NCBI GenBank assembly: GCA_015680685.1
Contig: MNCI01017563.1
Location: 1 to 62,578, forward strand
From: Gnetum montanum
Taxonomy: Eukaryota > Streptophyta > Gnetopsida > Gnetales > Gnetaceae
Direction: 5' to 3'
Length of the DNA stretch: 62,578 bases
Both the position numbers and the translations under genes were made by a program. This document shows, one piece after another, positions 54,471-62,578 of the stretch (its first letter is position 1; every line of letters starts with the position of its first letter). A model generated the notes under the pieces. That model did not search any database and was not told the DNA's origin. It saw only the letters and a program-made list of their open reading frames with translations.

Positions 54471-56790
54471 GAAATTAACTCCAAAACTAGAGTTAAGAAG
54501 AGCCTTACATGGCTCATGTTCAATGATCTGTAGGTAAATGAGTGGACTTACTAGGTCAAATCTTTTTATGAGAAGATTTCTAGCCTTGATCTAGTTGAAA
54601 ATAGCATGAGTTAGCATCATAGTGCAAATATGAGGTGGCATTTGGTTTGAAGGGCACCCAAAGGTATTCAATCTAGAGGATGAGGGTATTAGAGATGTAG
54701 GATGATCAATCATACTAGGTTGTGAGGGTTGGAGAGGACTGTTGGGTCAAAATAAGGGTATTTTTCTAGATTAATTATCCAAACCACTCAACTAGAAAGC
54801 TGATTGTGATTGTATAGCCCTCATAGCATTTTGTTGTTGAAGCTATGAAGGAATCTCAAGTTGCATAGATGGAGAAGGAGCTAAATGGATTGAAGAAGAA
54901 GGTGTGTGTGTAGAAAAATGTATGGATACAGATTTTCCCCTTGAGTAGATGGTGAATGTGTTTGATGATACTCTGGAGGGTAATAGTGATGCTAAAATGA
55001 GGTATGACTTGTAGAACTTTTTGGAGAGATGGGTTGCTAAACATAGTACCTATATAGATCTAGTTGCCTATAAGGGTATTGCTACCTTGGTAGTGGCATT
55101 TTCCATGATTGTGGTTGATACCATTTTTGGTATTATTAATGAGGTTGTGGAGGAGCTCCACTTAAGTAGTAAGCTTATTGTTGTTAGTGGAACTGCCTTG
55201 GATTACCTTGAGGATAAAGCAATTGTCTAGGTGCCAATTTGCATGCTAGTTCAGGATTCAATGCATACATCCCAAACTCTTGTAAGTGTGACACCATAGG
55301 GCAACAACCCTTTGGATGTTCATATTGATAAATGTCATAATTAGTTTCATCATCAAATTTGGTTTCCACAACTTCCTCTATAGCTGCAACTTTACCCTTA
55401 CCTCTTTGGTAGGCACATTTAGCTTCTTTTTCCCTCCTACAATTATGATCACTATTTTGCTCTTTGGATTATTTAGTGATCTTCATAGTAGTTTGAAATT
55501 TTCCATCCAAAGAGTCCCATAATTTATCAACCTTTTCCGAAATATTAAAAACAAATTTTTGAATGGGCAAGGTTTTTCTATTTACCACATCATTAAGTGG
55601 TGACTCCTCCTCATCACAAATGTTTCCTGATGGAAGGATCTCTATTATACTCTTCTACACTTTCTATTTTTTCTAGCTCACCTTCTACTACTTGCTCTAT
55701 CAACCCTTGGATCTGATGAGCTCTTAGTTTAGACAATCTTCCTTAGACATACACCCCACGATTCCTTCTAGTTTCTACTCTAATCACATCTATGATGTGG
55801 CAAAGTTATTTCCTCTATGAATAACCATTGCTAGGGCATCGATGTAAGAGTGAGTAGTATCTACCCATGGTGGCATCTAAGGGTTCATGTATTCCTTGTT
55901 TCCAACCTTGGATTTTCCTTCTTAGATTAGACACTTTGGAGTACGTCTAGTATTTATCATTAAATATCTTTAATATGGTACTCCATTACTGAATGGATTT
56001 TGGTTTCAAGGACTAGTAATAGCTTTCAGATTCCTTGATATGTGTCCTAGAAAAGAGCTTGATTTTTTTCGATTCATTTTCTATGTTTTGTAAGGCATAG
56101 GCATCATGGAAAGTTTGTAGATGTATCTGTGAATTAGAGTTGTATCCCCCATAAAATCTTGGGATATTATTCATGTCTAAGTGCTTGATCCTACTATCTT
56201 TCATATGCCTGGTTGAAATTCTAACTGCCTCTATAATGTTGAGCATGCTTCAAGTTCCCACTAGAGGTTCATCATCATCACTATGTCGATGACATCGATG
56301 ATGGTTTTGGCCACCCCTTTAGTCTTGGTGGTCTTCATAGTCATTGTTGTCTCGTTGATCACCTTCATCATGATTATTTTGATGGTGACTTCTATGAGAA
56401 CCAACAGATGAAGCGGAATGTTTAGAGTTGGATGAAAAGGATGGAGAGGAAGGTGGACCACCACCAACACTATAGTGGCTACCACCATGTTTTTTCTCAT
56501 AACAACCACCTCCATAGATCCCTTACCATTACAATGCTTGCCTGAGTCCCTACCTTAACTATCACTATATCCTGAACCTATTCTATAAATAGTGAAGCAT
56601 AGGTTCAGGGTTGCACCCTCATCACCAATAATAAGGGGTGGAGAATCTTCATGTTGGGAGCCTTCAAAGAGAGGATCCTCATTGTCATCTTGATCTAGTA
56701 GGAATAAGGGATTAGTGTAATGTTTTTCCTTCATAGTTGTTGATGTCAACACTTCCATGCTTTCATGGGGCCATGATTATCAATGTCTCT
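54471..56790 (-). pseudogene. gag: Element K gag (most complete)
   Basis: Minus-strand gag starting at the ATG at 56758 (MEVLTSTTMKEKHYTNPLFL, then DEDPLFEGSQHEDSPP). The capsid core at 56246-56013 has MLNIIEAVRISTRHMKDSRI and NSQIHLQTFHDAYALQNIEN. The unusual knuckle YDIYQYEHPKGCCPM lies near 55340-55300. The proline/tyrosine-rich tail runs to about 54840. Stops and shifts separate the pieces. The leader above 56758 has no primer-binding site that I can see. Confidence 0.78.
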
Positions 56791-57430
56791 ATTTTTCTCT
56801 CTTAATAACCATAGTAAAAATCATGTAAGAAATGGTGACTGTGAACGTTACTATCAAAGATTGCTGAATTAATACTTCTAGATCTTTCATCGATCTCAAT
56901 CAATAATAGCATGCATGTTCTTAGTCTCTATTTAGACTGATATTCATGCCTTAGCAACCTTGAAACTACTATTGTCTAGTGCAATAACAGTTGGCAATTT
57001 ATAAAAAAAATAGCACAATGATAGATATTTACACTAATCTTAGTAGGGGCATTACAAAACAATGTAGAGATGTGAATTTAAAGCACCCTAGTCATGCATG
57101 CCATACACATAATTAATTGATTAATTCTATAATACTGCAATGCCACGTAGCTAATCTAGATACATTACCCAAAACTTAACTTTGATAAAATAAATTTAGA
57201 TATGTATTTGATTGGCCAACACATTACTTTAGAGGAAATCCATAATGTAAATTCATAATCTATTTATATAAATATATTTTCTATCTATAGACCCCATTAT
57301 AAGGTTTTAACCTATGTTTAAATTTTTACTAAATTTTAGACTATTATTTGCAAGATCATATATGCTTTGATAATATTTCACATTTACACTAACCATCCAT
57401 GTCCATATTGATCTATTTGGGTGTTACATA
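56791..57430 (-). other. AT-rich sequence ending in a minus-strand TGTAACACCC
   Basis: No gene is seen. On the minus strand it starts TGTAACACCCAAATAGATC at 57430, an LTR-like start. A second near-copy of that end (TTACACTAATCTTAGTAGGGGCATTACA) lies at about 57028-57056. It may be a short LTR or a miniature element about 400 bp long. I could not find target duplications. Confidence 0.35.
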
Positions 57431-58763
57431 AGTGAAACTACCATTTAAGACATTATGATAGAATGAGGTAGATCATGGGATGGTAGTTATGTAATCACTT
57501 CAGTCAGTGCTATAGAAAGTGCCTGTGGTTACACATAGAACATGGGCATTCATGGCATCAATAGTGGGCTTTCAAATAGGTAGCAATGGAAATAAAAGAA
57601 GGGCTTCTGGCTGGTCTTTGAAGGGGGTCCCTAGGCAAACTCTACATTGCAAAGAACATGATGTTGACGTGTGACACCAGTAGCCTTCATGTTATGAAAA
57701 GTAGCTTTGGCTGATGTACATTAGCCAATAGACAGTGATAGCACTAGCAAGAAAGCAGTAGAGGCTAAGTGGCAAAGAAATTAGCAAAGGCAATGCATCA
57801 AGCATCAACGACCTCTTCCCTTCCTCCCTTCTCATGCGCAATAAGCACCACATGTAACGCATAGTAGCAAGCAGTAGTGTATGAGGTAGCAATTGTAGCA
57901 AGTCAACGTCTACTCACTTTGCCTTACATGAATGATGGCAAACATAGACCCATTAGCACACTTATCAATAGCAATGCCTTAATCGATGTGAATAGTATAT
58001 AGTGTTTCTTCCTTACCCCTAGCACCCAACCCATTGATAGCGAGTGATAGGATGACATGTGACATCGATAAGTGATGGTAATTTTGCAAAGCCATAGGGG
58101 GTGGGGTGCATTTGTTTTCCTTTTCTCAATAGCAATTATAGCAAAATAGATGCATCTATTACTTGCTATGCATCGCATGTGGTAACACAAAGCAAGCAAC
58201 AACGACATACCTCTATTCCCTCTCTTTCTCAGCTATAGGGACAGCTCTCCTTCCTACAGTGGGTATAGTGATGATAGTTGCAAACCTCTGGCATGCATGT
58301 GATTCAATTTTCTCTCTTCTTAATGCTCACAGTAACATGTGTGGAAGCTGTAGGTAGAAACAACAATGGTACATATGGTTGGTAAAACATTGGGAGGTCT
58401 GTCTCTTGGCAATGCTAGAGAGGTAACACCTCCCTGTGGTAGACTCTCTTTCTCTTTCTCCCTCTTTAAGTAATAGTCATAGTCTTCCTACCTAGCAATG
58501 GACACCATTGACAACAACAGACTGGCAACATCAATGGGATGAAGGAAAATTTATTTCTTTTAGTTACTTATTGTATTCAAGACAATAATTTAATTTAAAT
58601 TATATATTTTTCTAGTTTGTTTTTCCATTTTCAAAAGGCCACATAGCCCTCTCTAGTTGAGACTATTCTCAGGTTTCCATACCCATACAGAAGGCATCCT
58701 ACGCAATAGTCTCCTCAAATGAGTTTTCTTCCTACTATTGGTGGGCCCAAATTTTATGCATCA
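57431..58763. repeat. LTR-like dispersed repeat D2
   Basis: Non-coding. It matches D1 (15519-16483), most clearly in the last 250 bp, which end CAAATTTTATGCATCA. Short motifs TTAGCAATAG or TAGCAAGCAG recur throughout. It is followed directly by element L leader sequence. D2 is therefore a candidate 5' LTR of L; the bases after it, TTGTAGCGCTAGGAGGGCC, might be a primer-binding site but match no tRNA I can state confidently. Confidence 0.5.
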
Positions 58764-59318
58764 ATACCTTTGTAGCGCTAGGAGGGCCTTTTCTCCCACC
58801 TTTTTTTATCAGCTTTTGTAACCATTTTTCTTGTACCATTTTTTCTTGTTCTTCACCCTGTTCCAAAACTTGTTGAATTTTTTTGAAATCTCTATTTTTA
58901 GCACTTTCTTTGAAAACATTTTTAAATAATTTTCAAGCCCTTTATTTCCTAATCTCAAAAGTTCATTTCTTGAAAACTTTTGGGTCTCATCACCCATTTG
59001 TCTTTAATCTTTATTTTTAACCCTCGTTTCCCAGTCCCATTTTCTAATTTGTGTTTTGGCAGTCCTTACCTTAGTCCTAGGTTAGGTAAGGTGGTTTTAT
59101 TTAATTATGCAATTTTACATTTTTTTTTTGAAATTTGGCATTTTATTTTTGGCCTTTCAATTTTATAAGTATTGTAATTTTATACATTTAGTTTTATTTA
59201 AAAAATTAATTTTTTATATAGCATTTTTAAAAATATATATATATTATTGCAATATTTCTTTCCTTTTCACGTAATTTTATAGTTTTATTTTAACGTTTAT
59301 TTTTGGTAATTTTGTTTT
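58764..59318 (+). other. Element L leader
   Basis: No gene is seen. It is T-rich with many TTTT runs, as in long plant retroelement leaders. It lies between the possible LTR D2 and the gag start at 59319. A likely primer-binding site stands at its beginning (58770-58790) but is not proven. Confidence 0.45.
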
Positions 59319-61320
59319 ATGAGTGAACTCTTCTCTACCCCTAGCCAACCACCTACACGTCACTTTATTTTAAGGAAACAAAGAGCTTCATGTTTTCCAA
59401 GTTTTATTTCTAGAAAAACTCGAAATAGGATGGTAGCCAATCAACCCCTAGCTCCTTTGGTAAGTAACCCCTTCAATTTCACTAACTACCACAATATCCC
59501 AAAATCACTCCAAAATATAAATTTCTTCTTCAATCCCACAAACCCTACTAGTGATGCCCACAAACACATACAATGTTTTGAAACCTTACTAGGGATCCAC
59601 AACATTGTCCAAAATGATATGGCATGTAGGGTATTTGTCATAACATTTAGAACTAAAGCAACCCAATGGTTCTTGATGCTTCCCAATGCCTCCATTAACT
59701 CATGCATCAAATAAGTTTAAAGATAAGTTCTTGATTCCATTTAACAAACTCATGAGCCTTGCAATTGCATCAAATTCACAAGGTTATGAAAACTACCCAG
59801 GGAAAATGTCCAAAATTACAACCTAAGATTCCTTCACTAGCTGGCCTATGTGCCAAGTAAGATGCATCCACAACTTGATGGCATCCTTGACTTTTACCTC
59901 TCTACCATCGAAGCATTCTTTGCCTATGCCATCAAATCTAATTCAAACATAATAGAAATATAGGGAGAAATGGCTAAAGCTATGGAGTTAGAACAAATCA
60001 CCCTTATGAATAGCATTCAAACTCAATTTAGAATGATGAACATTAGTAATCCCATGCAATCTAAGCCTCTAGCTCTACCAACTTTCACAATGGCCAATAC
60101 TATGTTCCAAACTCCTGTTCCCCTTCAAATGACTCAACCTACAAATAGCTACTTTCAAGATCCCACATCTTCTTCATTCCTACCATCTAATAATGGTTTG
60201 AAAGACAACCAATCAAAGGCCTTAATTCAATCAATCGTAAATGAAAATGTGATATCAAACCCTATTGGACCTACAACTCAAACTCAAGATCAAATGACCT
60301 AGATATTAACTTCAGTACAAAAACTTTCCAACGAAGTAGTTAAATTAAAAAGAAACAACAACAAGTGTCCTATACAACTAGAAAACCCTAGTTCATTAGT
60401 CAGTGATGATTATTGTCACCTCCATAACACTAGGCAACATTCTGAGAAGACTTGTTTCCAATTTTTAGCATTATATGGCAACAACACCCAAGGTCAACAA
60501 AATGAAAAACCCCTATTATGGTCATTAATGTACCTCATGAAACAAAAAATCCAGAGGTTTCCTCATTAGAATAAGTTATGGTAAGCAACCCCAACCCACA
60601 TAATGCTTGCTACCATAAACTTAGTGACATCATGAACAACACACAACAATAAATTAGGAATGACCCTTACAGTCCTCCAAATAGAAGAGATCCTAGTCAA
60701 AGTAATACAAATACTCAAATTGGGTTATTCCAAACAAATGCTCCACAATGATCAAACCCACCTTCTATACTTAGAAGAACTCCACCTCAACAAGAAGCTA
60801 AAGATGAACACAAGACTTACAATCTAGTTAAGGATTTGAAGAAAATTAAATCTAACATCTCAATGTATGACCTTTTACAATTTAATGAAATGAAAGAGGT
60901 GGTTCAAGAGATAGTTCATAGATCAGAAACCAGTAAAGGAAAATCTCCAACCCCCAAAAGGCAAGTTCACTTTATAGAAAGTCCTAACACGTTGTTAGTA
61001 TAGAATGAAAACAACTCCATGTCAAGCAAGAAAGATCAACCCCCTTTCTTGATAACTTTGATCATTTTAGGAAAAAATGTCCACAATTTTTTGATGGATT
61101 TTGGAGCAACTATTGGTGTCATGCCACTTGAGGTACAAAAAAAAAATGTGATTCAACTTGATGGATCCAACGTACCTATAGTAGGATCCTTAAAAAAAGT
61201 GAAACTACAACTTAAATAATACCCTACATTCACATGTTACACAAGTATATTAGTAGTTGACATGTCACCCACTTATGATGTGTTCTTGTTGGCACATTTG
61301 GCCATTCCATGGAACAGTTA
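59319..61320 (+). pseudogene. gag: Element L gag-protease (Tat/Ogre-like)
   Basis: Starts MSELFSTPSQPPTRHF. The capsid block NPTNPTSDAHKHIQCFETLL and FVITFRTKATQWFLMLPNAS is a clear Retrotrans_gag domain. An open stretch with MAKAMELEQITLMNSIQTQF lies at 59970-60302. Near 60380-60460 CHLHNTRQHSEKTC resembles a compact zinc-binding patch (Cys-x2-His...Cys). KSNISMYDLLQFNEMKEVVQ precedes the retropepsin (61019-61219), whose active-site block reads FLMDFGATIGVMPLEV, so the usual Asp-Thr/Ser-Gly has Phe in the middle. Homology ends near 61320 (PTYDVFLLAHLAIPWNS). No RT is seen. Confidence 0.78.
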
Positions 61321-62578
61321 AAATATTTATTCAAAATTAGAAGAATCTATGGTTGTGATTAAACTACTGCCTTAGTGTTGAAGGTTGATGGGTGTTTTTG
61401 TTTAGAAAATTGATTTATTGGTAAAAATTTGATGTTGAAGCCTTTTGGTTACAAGATGAAAGTGTGGGATTATTCCCTTGTCAAAGATCAGAGGATAGTA
61501 AAATTAGTAAGGAAGGGAGTATATTATTTATGTAAAAGAACAAAGTTGCAGATCCCAGTTGATTAAATTTGGTTGTATCCTTAAAAGAAAACATTTGAAA
61601 AAAACAGGAATTAATCAAAAATCAGCAATGCCTCGAGTGTTTAAAAAATTATGCAGAATCAGCGAAGGGAAATGAAGACCGCGGTGCTACTGGGCAATAC
61701 ATGGCCATCGTAAATCCACGGCCAGGCCAACAAACATCTCCACCGACGTTGCTCTGCACCGTTGTAGCCGTTGACGTTGCTGATTTTCATTTTTTAAAAA
61801 AAAACAAGAACAAAACGTTGGAGGCATTCTCAAGGTGCACCGAAACCCCACAAACTGCCGTGCGACATTTAGCCTGCACAGGAAACAAAAACGCAGGATA
61901 TGTTGTTACGATTTCGGTGGTGTGGCTGCAACGATTCCGAAGGTTTCTACAGGTGGTTTCAGCAGAATATAGATCCATAAAACGTTAGCCCTTGGTTCTA
62001 CAATCAATGGCAATGGCAGTAAAGATTCAAGGAAAAATATTCAAACAAAAACGCAGGAAGCCCTAAATCAATTTTGGGGGCAAAACAAAAACATTTCTGG
62101 CAATTGAAACCCTCTATTTGGGCACGTTGTTTTCCAAAAAAAAAACCCCTTTCTTCTCCAGCACACGACGGCAGAGTCAGATTGCAGTTGCAGGGCCTTC
62201 CCGCGGTGATCGTCGGTTATGATTTTACAGGGCCTTATTGCTCGGGGATAGTTTGAATCGGTGGCTTCGGATGACGCTGCATACAAATCTTGTTTCAAAC
62301 ATGTGTCGGTTTTTGCAGGTTCTGGGCAGAAATAAAAGAAAGACTGTTGCCTTGGAACTGTGATGAAACCTCCACGCGATTTACAGGAAAGACAAGAAGA
62401 ATCATTTCGCCGCTTTTACCAGAAATTATTCAAATTACTTCTGCTTCCTAAAGTATATAGTTATAAAACTAACCAATAATATGTATATGTAGATATCCAT
62501 AACATGAAGTACTCATTATATGAAGCCTTGATTTAGAAACCTGCCTTCAATTATCTCAAGCCATAAAATATTATTTTG
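61321..62578. other. CpG-retaining segment with no recognised gene
   Basis: I count about 30 CpG sites at 61680-62345, far above the rest of the window. The sequence resembles no retroelement domain I know. Open frames of 60-95 codons occur on both strands (for example 61701-61988 plus, 62298-62068 minus), but none has a motif. Splice-like signals occur (TTTTTGCAG|GTTCTGG near 62310-62325). The short motif AACAAAAACGCAGGA occurs twice, at about 61884 and 62045. It may be gene-adjacent or a recently inserted sequence. The last 130 bp are AT-rich. Confidence 0.35.

Larger units (their letters stand above)
51880..56790 (-). mobile_element. Element K: Athila/Tat-branch gag-pol element with internal deletion, LTRs missing
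   Basis: Minus-strand gag (54470-56790), protease (54150-54470), linker, RT (52893-53620) and integrase (51930-52892). RNase H and the integrase zinc-finger region are missing: the integrase core at 52892 is joined directly to the RT thumb. A3 has about 1.05 kb between those points. Neither LTR is present; the low end runs into unrelated A-rich sequence. Confidence 0.82.

Noticed and set aside
61701-62298. Host gene call in the CpG-rich segment
   Set aside because: Frames on both strands overlap and no domain or splice chain could be established, so only the composition is reported.

Overview
This is a plant nuclear window made almost entirely of old, broken LTR retrotransposons of the Ty3/Gypsy class. 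I see no intact host gene. The density of decayed elements, the lack of any intact coding element and the AT-rich, CpG-poor sequence suggest a large repetitive plant genome, possibly a gymnosperm; this is inference. Most in-frame stops sit where CAA or CAG codons are expected, and most other damage is C/T or G/A transition, as expected from long-term cytosine methylation.

Layout: 1-430 holds an unidentified exon-like stretch (minus). 431-6708 is a plus-strand Athila/Tat-branch element (A1) with a 3' LTR. 6709-9362 is a minus-strand gag/protease fragment (A2). 9363-15518 is a minus-strand gag-pol element (A3) with a 3' LTR. 15519-16483 is a dispersed LTR-like repeat (D1). 16484-18968 is a further minus-strand gag fragment (C). 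18969-31432 is a minus-strand chromovirus (B) split in two by a plus-strand element E (20674-29334). 31433-34498 is AT-rich sequence that probably includes the 5' LTR of element I and holds a solo LTR (33547-34324) with a perfect 5-bp target duplication. 34501-36884 is element I (Tekay/Del-like gag to reverse transcriptase). 37650-41027 carries two stacked element ends (F and J). 41985-46920 is a Tat/Ogre-like gag-protease element (H) with a 37-bp tandem array and an LTR. 47085-50390 is an inverted accessory-gene cassette (G). 51880-56790 is a minus-strand gag-pol element (K). 57431-58763 is the second copy of the D repeat. 58764-61320 is a gag-protease element (L). 61330-62578 is a CpG-retaining segment unlike the rest.

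The most interesting signal is an accessory ORF family seen three times: E at 25451-28230, F at 37680-38945 and G at 47085-49854. It encodes an N-terminal region resembling the 'putative plant transposon protein' domain followed by hundreds of residues of coiled coil. It sits where pol would be, in elements whose LTR ends, polypurine tract and (in E) gag match the pol-bearing A1/A3/K group. In E and G the ORF is preceded by its own CG-containing palindromes, a TATA box and a candidate 5'UTR intron, with the same 309-nt spacing from candidate donor to ATG. This looks like a non-autonomous, gag-plus-accessory lineage that may be mobilised by its pol-bearing relatives.

At least three single-N joins are flanked by exact or near-exact duplicated sequence. 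These are assembly artefacts and should not be read as biology.
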